From NCBI GenBank assembly GCA_018857735.1, contig JABMCL010000106.1, positions 606,501 through 670,500 on the forward strand: a stretch of DNA of 64,000 bases, given 5' to 3'. The number at the start of each line of letters is the position of its first letter. Within the stretch, counting starts at the first letter, position 1. The stretch comes from Alviniconcha marisindica (Eukaryota; Mollusca; Gastropoda; Provannidae). Shown here one piece after another: positions 21,930-60,182 of the stretch. Under the pieces are notes generated by a model that saw only the letters and a list, made by a program, of their open reading frames with translations, did no database searches and was not told the DNA's origin. Made by a program: the position numbers and the translations under genes.

Positions 21930-22560
21930 AGCTGCAAGGTGAGAAGCGTTTCCTGTGAGAATGGAGCACTGTGGAAAAAAAGGTGGGAAGCATTTCCTGT
22001 GAGAATAGAGCACTGTGAGAAAGAAAAGAAAAAGGTGCGGGAAGCGTTTCCTGTGAAAATGGAGCACTGTGGAAAAAAAGGTGGGAAGCATTTCCTGTGA
22101 AAATGGAGCACTATGGAAAAAAAGGTGGGAAGCGTTTCCTGTGAAAATGGAGCACTGTGGAAAAAACACAGGTGGGAAGCGTTTCCTGTGAAAATGGAGC
22201 ACTGTGAAAAAATAGTGGGAAGGGTTTCCTGTGAAAATGGAGCACTGTGGAAAAAAAGGTGGGAAGCATTTCCTGTGAAAATGGAGCACTGTGAGAGAAA
22301 AAAAGTGGGAAGGGTTTCCTGTGAAAATGGAGCACTGTGAAAAAATAGTGGGAAGGGTTTCCTGTGAAAATGGAGCACTGTGGAAAAAAAGGTGGGAAGC
22401 GTTTCCTGTGAAAATGGAGCACTGTGAGAGAAAAAAAGTGGGAAGGGTTTCCTGTGAAAATGGAGCACTGTGGAAAAAAAGTGGGAAGCATTTCCTGTGA
22501 AAATGGAGCACTGTGGAAAAAAGTGGGCAGTGTTTCCTGTGAAACCGGAGCACTGTCAAA
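21930..22560 (+). repeat. ~43-nt minisatellite (gtttcctgtgaaaatggagc)
   Basis: About 14-15 units of gtgggaagcgtttcctgtga + aaatggagcactgtggaaaa. Homogeneity is high in the middle and decays at the ends. The - strand frames HFHRKCFPPFFPQCSIFTGN are repeat artefacts. Confidence 0.9.
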
Positions 22561-23129
22561 AAAAGAGTTCTAACTGTTTAGATTGAGCGCTGTGAAAAAC
22601 GGTTTAAACAGCAATTACGTCCTCGGCCATTGGGACAAGAGTTGTCTCCTCCAGGAGACTGTATGACGGACACCAGTGACAGCCTTGTCAAAGAAACTGA
22701 TGCCCTGAAGACCGCAGTTCTCTGTGCAGAGGGTGTGCGTGGCCCGTGTTGGAGACTAGAATGTACAAAATTTCATGCGAGACTTGCTGGCTGAAGCGTG
22801 TGACCAGAAGCGTAGAGAGGAGAGCAACAGGATCATTGTCATCGTGGGTCTGAGTGAAATTCGTTAGGACTGGTTCGGGAATGTTCAGCTCTGAGAACGA
22901 GACTGTGCTGTTTGGCTCAGCTGTCTGGATGCGACAGTAACCCTGGCACTTCAAATCAGGCCGAGAAAAGGAAAAGAAACTCATCGTCTTTGGAGCTAAA
23001 TGCCTCCACAGTCCTTTAGGCGTTTTTACAGCAGTGATCTTGCCTCCAAGACAGGCCTGAGAGTAGTGTGGATAACGTCCAGTCTCTCCGTGTTCGACCC
23101 GCCCACCAGGCTTTGTGGTGGACACCAGC

Positions 23130-23475
23130 TGGACAGAGAAAAGGCGCTGGACAACTAAAAATGGATTGGTGTCAGACCATCGAATGTGAACTACAGCTGG
23201 ACAGCTCAAAATGGATTGTTGCCAGACCATTGACTGAACGTCGAAGGTAGACAACTGAAAGTGGATTGGTGCCAGCCCATCAACTATCATCTCCAGCTGG
23301 ACAACTGAAAATGGATTGGTGCCAGAGCATCGACTTATCTCCAGCTGAACAACTGAAAGTGGACTGGTGCCGGACCGTTGACTTATCTCCAGCTGAACCA
23401 TCAACTTTATCTCCCGCAGGACAACTGAAAACAGACTGGTGCCAGACCATCGACTTATCTCCAGCTGGTTAAAAG
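23130..23475 (+). repeat. ~45-nt minisatellite (ctggacaactgaaaatggat)
   Basis: Seven or eight units of acaactgaaaatggattggt + gccagaccatcgacttatct + ccagctg, imperfect. The 22688-23494 - strand ORF of 268 codons crosses this array and is not supported as a gene. From 22570 to 23130 I see only unique noncoding sequence. Confidence 0.85.
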
Positions 23476-25640
23476 AGTTTGGTTTGGTCAGCAACCATTA
23501 TTTTCATGCTCCTAACCAAACGCAATGCTTTTACCAAGTCATAAATTAGAAATTTGTGTTCATAACTGCTCTTTCTTTAACTAATGAAATGTTTTAGTCC
23601 ACAGGAGAACTTCTCTTTTCCATTCTTGACTTAAAAATTAGGGTTTTGTTCTGTTTTGCGTCATGTACGTTCCTGTCAGATCTGTGTGAACTTTAAAAAG
23701 GTTGGATTCATACATGTACATGAATGCTTTTGTGCATATGTGCATGAATGTGTGCATGGGTATGTGCGTGTGAGAGAGGAAGAAAACCTGGAGACGCAAG
23801 TGATGTGAAAGTGTTCAGTTGTACGAGGGATTGGTGGTTTGATGCAAACAGTGCAGTGGTGTACAATTTGATGGACTCTTCATGCCATGAACATTTGAAA
23901 GTATGCGTGCTTTGTCAAACATGTCTGATTCATCATGTCTGCACACACCCCTGCCCCCATCACCAAAAAAAAAAAAAAAAAAGAAGAAAGAAGAAAAATG
24001 TTTGTTTTGTCTAGTTGGTCATGTTCAGCTTGTCACTGGAAAAGAAAAAAAAATCCTCCTTGTTGGTTTCGAGGCATCTAATGGACGTCATTTTGCCACT
24101 CTATGACTCACAGTGAGTCCCATAAAAAAAAGTGTATGTGTGTAGTGAGTGTGTGGTCATCTAGCAGGCTGTAATGGTAACAAACAAAGACAGGACTCTT
24201 TTTTTCTCTCCAGACATCTTAAATGAGACAAATTTCAAATGTTGTTGGAAGTGTTGCTTTACGTCCACAGAAACCATAGGTTTATTAGGGACGGGAGCCC
24301 AGGACGTCCACAGAAACCGTAGGTTTATTAGGGACGGGAGCCCAGGATGTCCACCTCCACTTTCACGCAGCTCCTGAGCTCCCAACGTCAAATTCTGCGT
24401 GGTTGCATTAAATACTGAAATATTTCAAGAGCACAGTGATGTCAGATGATCAGAACTGAAAGCAAGTCACAGTTTGTAATACAATCTTCTTAAGAGCTCA
24501 CGCTTTTATAAAAAATCTTGTTCAGTAGGTTCTCTCATTCAACTGAGTTCTAACTTAATTGGTTTTTTGTTACCCATCTGGTCAGTATTTTGCAGCTTTA
24601 GTGGGTCTTCAAGGGAAGTAATTATGCATTCATTTCCCTTACCCGCCAAAGCTTTCAAATCCAGTTTGTTTTGGGGACAAAATGTTTAAAATCTGTCAAA
24701 CTTTGCATGGTGGTGATCTGTATTTACTTGTACACATTGAAGCAGTTTGAGAAAGCTTCATCTAATCTGGAGTTCACAGCAGTTCTGTAAAGGTGCAACT
24801 GAAGACTGTATTTTCACACAAAAGTTACAATTTAATGTTCAGAAACTCGAAACCTTTAACAATAACCTTAGCCATATTTTCGACACTGCTTAAGCGAAAT
24901 ACTTTTGACAGCATAGAGTTCACTCCTGCTCAGCTTCATTCAAACCAGTTTGGTCACCCTGGTCAAATTTCAAGGTCACATTTTCTTCAGCAAGTTTTTG
25001 TCAGATAGTCATCATAGTGTTCAGACTATGTGTAATGGAATCATGTGCAAAAGTGTTGAAGAATCACTAGTCCTGTTTGTATTGTTTTGTGAAAATTCCT
25101 TGACCGTGACCTATTTTTGAAAGTTACAGGATGGAGACTGAAGTTAGGGTTGTATTTTGCCACTTTGAATGGGAGTGAGCAAAAGATTAATTTTTTTCCG
25201 TCTGTTAATTTCCATCTTCAGCCGCTGTAGACACACAGTGAGTGGGTGTGGGTGCGATTGTTGTAATGCTTGCATGTAAACATGAGAAATACGATTCTGA
25301 TGGGATGTGTTTTTCTATCATGGTGCACTACCCCAGTTGACCCTTCACACAAGGGCACTACATTTCGTCTCTCTTTTCTTCTTTGTTGCTTTCAACGGGG
25401 ACATTTCATAAACAGTCTTGATTCCTGTGTTTCCGAGTATCTGGCTTTTATCTTGCACAGAAAGCAGATGTCAACATTTTAAAACGTGGACTCCATTATG
25501 TGCTCTGTTGGGTTTGTTTTTTTGGGGGGTGGCGGAAGGAGGGTTGACACGCAATCATGTATGTCTGTGTAATGATGAGTGTTCAGCTAGACACGGGGTC
25601 ATCTGTTGCGGCACACAAAAAATATCAAGCATTTCTCTTT
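23476..25640. other. MARCHF6-PARP2 intergenic or long 3' UTR, no gene seen
   Basis: AT-rich unique sequence. At 24258-24350 the segment ccacagaaaccataggttta + ttagggacgggagcccagga is duplicated in tandem. A related copy is at 59565-59600, so this is a dispersed repeat. Confidence 0.5.
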
Positions 25641-25644
25641 GTCA

Positions 25645-25780
25645 GATTGTGATGAATTCTTTCTTTCATGTGATGATGAATTCTTTCTTTCATGTGATGA
25701 TGAATTCTTTCTTTCATGTGATGATGAATTCTTTCATGGTGATGATGAATTCTTTCATGAGATGAATTCTTTCATGTGAT
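25645..25780 (+). repeat. 21-26 nt minisatellite (gatgatgaattctttctttc)
   Basis: Six units of gatgatgaattctttctttc + atgt, shortening to 17-18 nt at the right end. Confidence 0.9.
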
Positions 25781-25939
25781 GATGTTCGTGTCCGAGAATA
25801 TTACTGGGGGCATTAGAGAGGCAAATTTCCAAGCGGTATCAAGGTCCTTCTCTACTGGTAAGTAGGGATGGGGTGTTGGCAGTCCACGCTAACCACACAA
25901 AATTAACCCCTTCCCTTCCAAATAGTTTTTACTGCAGGT

Positions 25940-26396
25940 TGTTGTCGATTGCTTTTGTAGGGCGCTATTCTCCGCTCTTGTTGCCTGTGATTCTGAATGA
26001 GTGGTTGTAACCTTTCATGGTGCCATCTATTTGGTGTACTTACAGTGCTGTTTGGTTGTCGTATCCTGTGTGGCTGGTGATGCGTGAAACTGCTTCCATC
26101 TTGGTGCAGATTCTGTGTACCCGTACAACCATGCACCAGTTTACAGTGTCACTTCATGCAAAGCCACATACATAGGGTGCATGTGTGCTGTGCTGTAACC
26201 TGCCACCTGCACTTTTGGCAGAATGGGATCTTCTTCTATGGGCTACTGCAGTAACACAAAGGTGGAGCAGATACCAAAATAAGTGTCAGCACAGAAGGTT
26301 AGCCCTGGAGGAGAAAATCCTCCCACCACTCCTGCCAGGACTCAAATCTATGACCTATTGATGGCGAATCTGGTGTTCTAACCACAACCACTCCCT
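25940..26396 (-). mobile_element. tRNA-derived SINE, near full length, diverged
   Basis: It matches the SINE at 34945-35397 along its length: tRNA-like head at 26340-26396 on the - strand, then the body with cttctgtgctgacacttattt and tgccaaaagtgcaggtggca, and the 3' part gagaatagcgcc. Box B is mutated (atttgagtcc). It is older than the copy at 35 kb. Confidence 0.7.
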
Positions 26397-26399
26397 AAG

Positions 26400-26700
26400 G
26401 TTTAGTCTACTCCACCTGTTCAAAATTAACCCTTTCCTTGCCAGACAGTTTGTGCTGCAGTTTGTCTCGTGACACAATAAAGTTTTTTGTATTCTGTTCC
26501 GATGATTCAGAGAGTTTACTCCAACTACACAAAATTAACCCTTTCGACACAAAATTAACCTTTTCCTTGCCAAACAGTTTGTGAAGTTTGTCTCGCAACA
26601 CAATAACGTTTCTGTGTTCTGTTTAGATTCCTTCAGAGTCTACTCCCAATTACACAAAATTAACCATTTCCCTGCAGAAACATTTGTACCGCTAGTTTCC
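26400..26700 (+). repeat. ~100-bp tandem repeats (cacaaaattaaccctttcc)
   Basis: Three to four imperfect copies contain cacaaaattaaccctttcct, tgccaaacagtttgtg and gtctcg.gacacaataa. A related short string (attaaccctttccctg) occurs at 62480-62590. Confidence 0.7.
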
Positions 26701-26879
26701 AATTGCTTTGGGGAACTGTCCCTGAAAAAGAAGTTCAGACTTCATTTGCTCCACGTGAGAATGTGTGGAAAGAACTCAAGCCAGATGTGTGACATCAAAT
26801 GGGAAGCACTCTTTTTTATGATGTCAGGCAGGAAGAAACATTCTTGATACTATTACTAATGACCATTGCCATTGTTCTG

Positions 26880-27530
26880 CTGCTTTGAATGGGTTCTGAT
26901 GACAACCCATTTTCAGTCACACAGAGTTGTAAAAGAAATACTGATCAAAATATTTTATGCTGCTTGAATTTGAATCAGCTGAGTATTTTTCTCGGGACTG
27001 TTCTGATGACAACCATTTTCAGTCACACGGAGTTGTAAAAGAAATACTGATCAAAATATTTTATGCTGCTTGAATGTGAATCAACTGAGTATTTTTCTTG
27101 GGACTGTTCTGATGACAACCCATTTTCAGTCACATAAAGTTGTAAAAGAAATACTGATCAATAGTTTCATGCTGCTTTGAATGTGAATCAACTGAGCATT
27201 TCACTCAGGACTGTTCCGATGACAACCCATTTTCAGTCACACAGAGTTGTAAAAGAAATACTGATCAATAGTTTCATGCTGCTTTGAATGTGAATCAACT
27301 GAGCATTTCACTCGGGACTGTTCTGATTACAACCCATTTTCAGTCACACGGAGTTGTAAAAGAAATACTGATCAAAATATTTTATGCTGCTTGAATGTGA
27401 ATCAGCTGAGTATTTTTCTCGGGACTGTTCTGATGACAACCCATTTTCAGTCACATAAAGTTGTAAAAGAAATACTGATCAACAGTTTTCATGCTGCTTT
27501 GAATGCGAGTCAGCTGAGCATTTTCCTCTT
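26880..27530 (+). repeat. ~115-bp tandem repeat, about six copies
   Basis: Units contain ctgttctgatgacaaccc + attttcagtcacac.gagttg, gtaaaagaaatactgatcaa, and tgctgcttgaatgtgaatca + actgagcatttcactcggga. They are well conserved. Location is between MARCHF6 and PARP2. Confidence 0.88.
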
Positions 27531-27849
27531 GCTATTCTTGTTTTTTTGTTGTAAATATTGGTAGTACAATTCTAGAGACTGCCCAAAGGCTCGCGTTTCA
27601 CACAAATTGATTTGCAACAGAAAAGAGAGAGTGAGAGAGCAAAAGAGAGAGAGAGAGAAGAAAGAAAAAAAGTGTGAGAAAAGATGAGAGAATGTGTGCG
27701 GCTGTTTGAGAGATGCATGAGAACATATAACTGGTCACAGTCTGATGCCGCGCTGCCACCTTGTGATTTTTGGGGTGAGGCTGTTGACCGCATCTTGACC
27801 TGTCAAGAAGATGACGTTTTTCAGTTGGTCAAGATTGAAAAGCTGTCAA

Positions 27850-27855
27850 TAAAGT
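27850..27855 (+). terminator. Possible distal poly(A) signal
   Basis: caataaag at 27849-27856 is followed by tttctgtg and a T/GT-rich stretch (ttttgtttttgttttgattt), a canonical poly(A) context on the + strand. If used by MARCHF6, the 3' UTR would be about 7.2 kb. Confidence 0.4.
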
Positions 27856-28054
27856 TTCTGTGTTCAAACTGTCTCCATTTTGTTTTTGTTTTGATTTGAT
27901 TGTTATTATTAGAATAGTACTGTTTTTTTCTCTCTGGGTGTGGGTGAAATGTGTTGAGAGGCTGTTGGTGGAGTGTATGTGTGTATGTGATTACCCCCAG
28001 AAAGTCCCCTGCCCTAAGCCCAGATAATGGCTGGCTCTTGAATGACTTGGTTTG

Positions 28055-28470
28055 TTTGTGAGTTTGACCAGAAAGACTTCCCATCACACGGTACCATGTC
28101 ACCCAGGTCTGTCTGTGAGTTTGACCAGAAACAGACTTCCCATCACACGGTACCATGTCACCCAGGTCTATTTGTGAGTTTGACCAGAAACAGACTTCCC
28201 ATCACACGGTACCATGTTACCCAGGTCTATTTGTGAGTTTGACCAGAAACAGACTTCCCATCACACGGTACCGTGTCACCCAGGTCTGTCTGTGAGTTTG
28301 ATCAGAAACAGACTTCCCATCACACGGTACCATGTCACCCAGGTCTGTCTGTGAGTTTGATCAGAAACAGACTTCCCATCACACAGTACCGTGTCACCCA
28401 GGTCTGTTTGTGAGATTGACCAGAAACAGACTTCCCATCACATGGTACTCTGTGAGTTTGACCAGAAATA
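28055..28470 (+). repeat. 57-nt minisatellite (gtttgaccagaaacagactt)
   Basis: About seven units of gtctgtgagtttgaccagaa + acagacttcccatcacacgg + taccatgtcacccag, nearly identical except the last. ORFs reading VCEFDQKQTSHHTVPCHPG are artefacts. Confidence 0.92.
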
Positions 28471-29054
28471 GAATTCCCATCACACCGTACATTGTCGCTC
28501 AATTCGCACAGTTTTACCCACAACAGACTCGTGAAACTGTTGCTGTTGATCCGTCTATTCACAAAGGTGCCCAAATATTCTGGCAAATCAACTGCTGCCT
28601 TTGTTGCCATCATAAGAACATCACCTTCATGGCATTTCCAACTGAGAGCATTTAAGCCTACAAATGCAAAAGGGTACAGTAGCTTAAACATCAAAACATG
28701 ATTTAAAGAAAGATTGTCCTTGAGGCCGGAGCGTACATACAAAGATATTCAACATTTCATTTCAGACTGTGAAACGCACAGACAACAACACACTGAACAA
28801 GTGAACAGTGCTGAGCCTGAAAATCCAACAACGGGACGAGCTAAATGATCAGGAGCAGAGCAAACATTTCATCATAACACTGTTCTCCCCACACCCCACC
28901 CTCCTTGCCACATGCAATTTAGACTTTTCTGAGAAGGCCCTGTAAAATTCACAAAGCGTAACCCCTCTTTCATTTTCACAACTCTGAAGAATCGCACTGG
29001 CCCACAGAGAAAGCAGTTCATTATAAAACTGTCCACCCCCACCCCATTGCCAGA

Positions 29055-29170
29055 AGCAATTTTCCAGGTCTTGCTAGAAGTAATTTTCCAAGCCTTGCCA
29101 GAAGCAATTTTTCAAGCCTTGCCAGAAGCAATTTTCCAAGCCTTGCCAGAAGCAATTTTCGAAACAGGCC
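29055..29170 (+). repeat. 26-nt minisatellite (gccagaagcaattttccaag)
   Basis: Five copies of gccagaagcaattttccaag + ccttgcc. Flanking 28480-29590 shows related cattataaaactgt repeats about every 190-280 bp (near 29020, 29250 and 29370). Confidence 0.85.
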
Positions 29171-29589
29171 TTCTACACCTCACAAAGCATAAACCCCTCT
29201 TTCATCTTCGTATCTCTGAAGAATGGCACTGAGCACAGTGAAAACATTTCATTATAAAACTGTTTGCCCTCACTTGCCCAAGCTTGGCACATGCTGTATT
29301 ATGAGCACTGAAAAACAACTGTTTTTTCATTTTCACAACAGAAGAACCACACTGATCCACAGAGAAAAAAATTCATTATAACACTGTTTACCTGCCCAAA
29401 ACCATAAACATAAACCATTCTTTTATTTTCACAGCTCTGAAGAATCACACAGCCATTTATCCCTAAGCATATCGCTGTGTAAAAACCAAACAAACAACAG
29501 GTCAAGAACAGGCAGTTGTAACAAAATGTCAGTTCTGCTCCCAGTTTGGCGCCCCCCCCCCCTCAAAAAAAATTGACATAAGTTAGTCA

Positions 29590-30650
29590 GCGAATGGATT
29601 ATAACATCCTGTCAACGGTGCTGGGTCACTTCAGGAAAACATCCTGTCAACAGTGGTTGGTCACTTCAGGAAACAGTCATCCTGTCAACAGCGCTGGGTC
29701 ACTTCAGGAAAACATCCTGTCAACAGCGGTGGGTCACTTCAGGAAAAGTCATCCTGTCAACAGCGCTGGGTCACTTCAGGAAAACATCCTGTCAACAGCG
29801 CTGGGTCACTTCAGGAAAACTGTCATCCTGTCAAAAGTGGTGGGTCACTTCAGGAAAACTGCCATCCTGTCAACAGCGATGGGTCACTTCAGGAAAACTG
29901 TCATCCTGTCAACAGCGGTAGGTCACTTCAGGAAAACTGTCATCCTGTCAACAGTACTGGGTCACTTCAGGAAAACTGTCATCCTGTCAACAGTACTGGG
30001 TCACTTCAGGAAAACAGTCATCCTGACAACAGCACTGGATCACTTCAGGAAAACAAACTGTCAACAGCGCTGGGTCACTTCAGGAAAACAAACTGTCATC
30101 CTGTCAACAGCGCTGGGTCACTTCAGGAAAACAAACTGTCATCCTGTCAACAGCGCTGGGTCACTTCAGAAAACAGTCATCCTGTCAACAGCGCTGGGTC
30201 ACTTCAGGAAAACAGTCATCCTGTCAACAGCGCTGGGTCACTTCAGAAAACAGTCATCCTGTCAACAGCGCTGGGTCACTTCAGAAAAGTCATCCTGTCA
30301 ACAGCGCTGGGTCACTTCAGGAAAACAGTCATCCTGTTAACAGCACTGGGTCACTTCAGAAAACAGTCATCCTGTCAACAGCGCTGGGTCACTTCAGAAA
30401 ACAGTCATCCTGTCAACAGCGCTGGGTCACTTCAGGAAAACAGTCATCCTGTCAACAGCGCTGGGTCACTTCAGGAAAACAAACTGTCATCCTATCAACA
30501 GAGCTGGGTCACTTCAGGAAAACATCCTGTCAACAGCACTGGGTCACTTCAGGAAAACAGTCATCCTGTCAACAGCAAAGGGTCCCTTCAGGAAAACAAA
30601 CATCCTGTCAACAGCGCTGGGGCACTTCAGGAAAACAGATGTTGACAAAA
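29590..30650 (+). repeat. 36-44 nt minisatellite (ctgtcaacagcgctgggtca)
   Basis: About 27 units of catcctgtcaacagcgctgg + gtcacttcaggaaaacagt, of variable length. The first unit is preceded by gcgaatggattataacatcc. The unit matches the 5' part of the dispersed repeat at 35565 and 60425 (ggattttaacatcctgt..., ...gggtcacctcagga). The array was thus probably amplified from a copy of that element. Confidence 0.92.
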
Positions 30651-30849
30651 CATGAACAGTAGCACAAATATGATATGTACATACAAAAAAATATATAAAC
30701 AAAAAGTATATTATTACACTGTCCCTACCTGATCCAGGTATGAAAACCCAACACATTGCAGAAACGCGCCCGTTTTAAAGTGGATCTATATATTCCATGA
30801 ACTCTGAGTAAGGAGAGTTGCATTAATCACATTTCACAACAAGCCAGGT

Positions 30850-30862
30850 GACCTGCTTTATT
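30850..30862 (-). terminator. Possible PARP2 poly(A) signal
   Basis: On the - strand AATAAA (tttatt in ctttattccac on +) lies near 30858, about 590 bp past the PARP2 stop. Another is near 29423. Either could end the PARP2 transcript; I cannot choose. Confidence 0.3.
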
Positions 30863-31449
30863 CCACAGACCCAGGTGGGAAACTGTGCTAGCCACACCTA
30901 ATGCAGTTAAAAAGGGAGAGAGGATGTGTAAAAAGTATTTCTGCAAATAAAGTGGGGGGAAAATGAGTATGGTCGACTTCACGGGCAGCAGGTGAAGCAT
31001 GCAAGGCTATATTCTGACCTACTTCATGCTTAAAAGAAAGAACCTCCATCACTCTGGGTTCACAGGCAGAGGGGACCTGAATTTCCACAGTGGCAATATC
31101 TCCTGACAAATGGGAAATAAATGCTTTCACAGGGAACACCATTTACTCCAGTAAAATCCATGTTCAGCGGCACATTACAGCATGGAAAATTAACAACTCT
31201 TGAAACCCACTATACCACTCTCGAAACCCACTGTACCTATGCAGGCGTTGTGTCCCTGCAGAGCAATGGCTTTGCGCTGCCACAGGTAAACATCATCAGT
31301 GGAAAAGTTAAAAATCACTGCTTATCTAAAAACAACATTTAACAATGATTGGATTTAAAAAGTCCGGCCATGGCTGGAACATAAGAAATCAGCTCACGCC
31401 TCAAAAGCCTGGAAAACAGCAATCCGTGTTTGTTTGTTTTTTAACCAGG

Positions 31450-57732
<26,283 letters not shown>

Positions 57733-57797
57733 ACACCGCTTTACTGTCGCTCAAAAAATCGCGCAAAATCAGACCGTGGAATTGACCGGCTGTCCTT

Positions 57798-57807
57798 CGC
57801 GCATGCG
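57798..57807. promoter_or_regulatory. NRF-1-like motif in putative PARP2 promoter
   Basis: CGCGCATGCG, a close match to the palindromic NRF-1 core (YGCGCAYGCGCR), sits 66-75 bp upstream of the inferred ATG. Local CpG density is raised compared with the introns. NRF-1 sites are common near TATA-less housekeeping promoters in animals. Function here is inference; the transcription start is not visible. Confidence 0.4.
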
Positions 57808-58331
57808 TTGTCAGTGATAATTACTCAGTAACGGCTTTTGACGCTGGTAAGCCGTTGGGCGAAGCACGAGAGGGTTATTTCAACATAATTACTCATTATC
57901 TGAACATAATTGCTAATTATTTTTACGATGCTCGGTTGCAACGGCTTTCTCGCGTCAAAAGGGTCCTAGACGGTTCCCCCCCCCCCCCCCCCCCTCCTTT
58001 ATTTTTATAATCTTTTGTACTATTTCACGTAGTCTTTCCTTTTTAAAGCAACGAATGAGGTTTGCAAGCGTAAAGTGTGGTTGCAGTTTCTATGTTTGTC
58101 AGTGTGTGCGCCGCGCGCGCGCATGCGTGCGTGGGAGCCGGTGTGTGGTGTGACGTTTTTGGTGTGTGTGTGTGTGTGTGCGTGTGTGTGTGCGCGAGTT
58201 TGTGCGCGCGTGCGGCAGTGTCAGTGTCAGTCACGTTTGAGTGCGTGCAGTGCGTGTGTGTGTGCGTGCGCGCGCGCTCGCGTGTGAATTGGAAGTGATA
58301 CTAGTGTAACTGCAGATTAAGTTTACCACTG

Positions 58332-58337
58332 TTTATT
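58332..58337 (-). terminator. Poly(A) signal of the unidentified gene
   Basis: AATAAA on - (tttatt on +) lies 26 bp downstream of the stop at 58363. This position supports 58363-58675 as a terminal exon with a very short 3' UTR, ending about 500 bp before the PARP2 promoter region. Confidence 0.5.
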
Positions 58338-58362
58338 ACTGAGAGCAAGGCAATGTTTTCCA

Positions 58363-59327
58363 TTATACGTAAAATATGGATGCATTAACAATCTTAAACA
58401 AAAAGCAAGACCAAACGAAACTTATAACAGGCCAGGAGAGGCCACCAATGCTAGAACGGTACCCCTGCCTCTTCAGGCTCCTTTCACTTTCAGCTCCTTC
58501 TTTCTCTGTGTCCTGGATCTTGTTTACAGCTTCTTCTTCCTCTGCTTCTTCGTGTTTGTGAAGGTCTTGCTGACAGATCAAAGTTTCTTCGAGCTTCACA
58601 AATGCCTTGGTCACGACTCGGAGAAACTCAGCGACAAGTATGATACGGTCACGTAGTGCCAGGCCTAGTCTATAACTGTTAAAAAAAACAACAAAAAAAC
58701 AGCTTCGCCCAGGGAACCGAAAAAGTGCAGTGGCTGGTCAGCCTGCATAGGTGCTTCTTCACTGAAGTGTTGATCACAAAAGACAGAGCTTTGGTCACAA
58801 GAACTGTTCAGTCAGTCACAGTTGCTGTGAGTCGAGTTCAGTTTGAATTAACCAATCAAAACCAGCCACTGAGTCTGGGAATCGGCTAAAAATGCATGGA
58901 CCTGTAAAAATTATGTAGAAATAAGTCCATGGTTTAGCCACACGAACAATGGTGTCAATGCCCCCCTCAACCCCCATCTTCTTCTACAAGTCCCGTTTTC
59001 TGTCGTTTTTGTTCGGTTGTGTGCCGGTGTGTACGAGTGCGGCCGTGTGTTTTGTGTGTGTGTGTTTCCCCGTTTTTGAGGTCTTGGTCAACCTCTGTCA
59101 GTTTGCCCGTTTGGGGACGTTAACAGTGTCTAGGTTTGGGCCAGGACAACCTCTCCCATTTTGCCCGTTTCTGGGTGTTAAATGTGCCTCAATTCGGGTT
59201 TGGTCAACATCTCTTATTTTGTCAGTTTTTCACTGTCCAAGCCGTCTCAGCTTCTGTATTTCACCAAAGACTGTCCCGTATCCTAAGAAGTTTGCATCTT
59301 GTATCAACGCTGCTTTTTGATCTACAT
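58363..59327 (-). CDS. Unidentified gene, last two exons
   Basis: Exon 59234-59327 (acceptor gggctttag; VDQKAALIQDANFLGYGTVF + GEIQKLRRLG) can be spliced through GGACA|GTGAAA to 58363-58675 (acceptor tttttttttaacag). The joined phase gives LRRLGHYRLGLALRDRIILV + AEFLRVVTKAFVKLEETLIC..., then an acidic stretch EEAEEEEAVNKIQDTEKEGA and a hydrophobic C-terminus ending SIFYV. Phase agreement, splice sites, a non-repetitive reading frame and the nearby poly(A) signal support a real gene. I do not recognise the family. Upstream exons must lie to the right, possibly outside the window. The hydrophobic tail could instead be read-through beyond a missed donor. Confidence 0.5.
59080..59262 (-). repeat. 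Degenerate tandem copies of the exon 59234 end/donor region
   Basis: On - the sequence around the donor, cttggacagtgaaaaactga + caaaataagagatgttgacc, is followed at about 60-bp spacing by aacacccagaaacgggcaaa + atgggagaggttgtcctggc, and by aacgtccccaaacgggcaaa + ctgacagaggttgaccaaga. The match is weaker than in the other arrays. Confidence 0.55.
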
Positions 59328-60182
59328 CTAAAGCCCAAACCAACCCCCCCAAAAAAACAACAACAACAAACAAACAAACAAACAAAAAACAACAACAAAA
59401 ACCCATATAAAGTCGATCAGACAGGAACTTGCAGAGATTGTTTTTTTTATCTTTTATACAGTTTTCAAGTTCACTTTTCCAGCACACTGAGACTTTGAAT
59501 GGATGTCAAGGTCATAGCAAACTAACATGAATGGGTAAAGCTAGTAAGTAAACATGGTGCTTAACGTCCACAGAAACCATAAGGCTTATTAGGGATGAGG
59601 AGAAGGGGGTATGGAGGTGGGGGAAGAGGGAGATTATATACCTATCACTGCAATGTTTCATTAATTGTGAGAGACAGAGTCACAAGACAATGTCCACACA
59701 CCACAACTTTTGAAGAGAGAGGAGAGCCGAAGCGGAATCAAACAGAGGTCCTTCTGCTTACCAGCCAAACTGGCTCACAGGGGTAAAGCTCAAAAGATTT
59801 CATAATTTATAAGCAAAATCTAAAAAAATCTTGCTTTGATGGTGTCAAAGAAAAGGCCTTTGAGAAATACAGGAAAGGTATCAATTGTCTTTGTCATGAC
59901 ATGCTAGCGTGACAAATAAGGTCATGTGCACCACCTTGGGCTTGCCTGTAGTAAATGGATAAAGCTGAAGCTTGATAATGATATGCTGATGAGAAAATAA
60001 AACTGATAGAATGAGATTCAATCACATAAAAGGTTCAAAAGAACGCTATTTATTAGTACAAAACATGTAAACGGTCAAATTTTTTAATGTGTTTGTCTTT
60101 AATCTTTTGTGTGTTTGGATCTTGTTTTAGAACATTAGCAGTCATTCTTGTTTAGATTTTTTGGGATAGAATAAGAACTTGC

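Noticed and set aside
22688..23494. 268-codon - strand ORF
   Set aside because: Half of it is the 45-nt minisatellite; the remainder shows no recognisable domain or conserved start.
29594..30645. Two overlapping + strand ORFs of 248 and 330 codons
   Set aside because: Translation of the 36-44 nt minisatellite (HPVNSAGSLQEN repeats).
20617..31449. A further gene between MARCHF6 and PARP2
   Set aside because: No ORF outside repeats shows splice-flanked, protein-like sequence; the region reads as 3' UTR or intergenic with minisatellites.
57840..58310. Plus-strand gene start divergent from PARP2 in the CpG/GT-rich region
   Set aside because: ORFs here are Cys/Val/Ala-rich translations of GT/GC runs. 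No splice donor with coding-like sequence was found.
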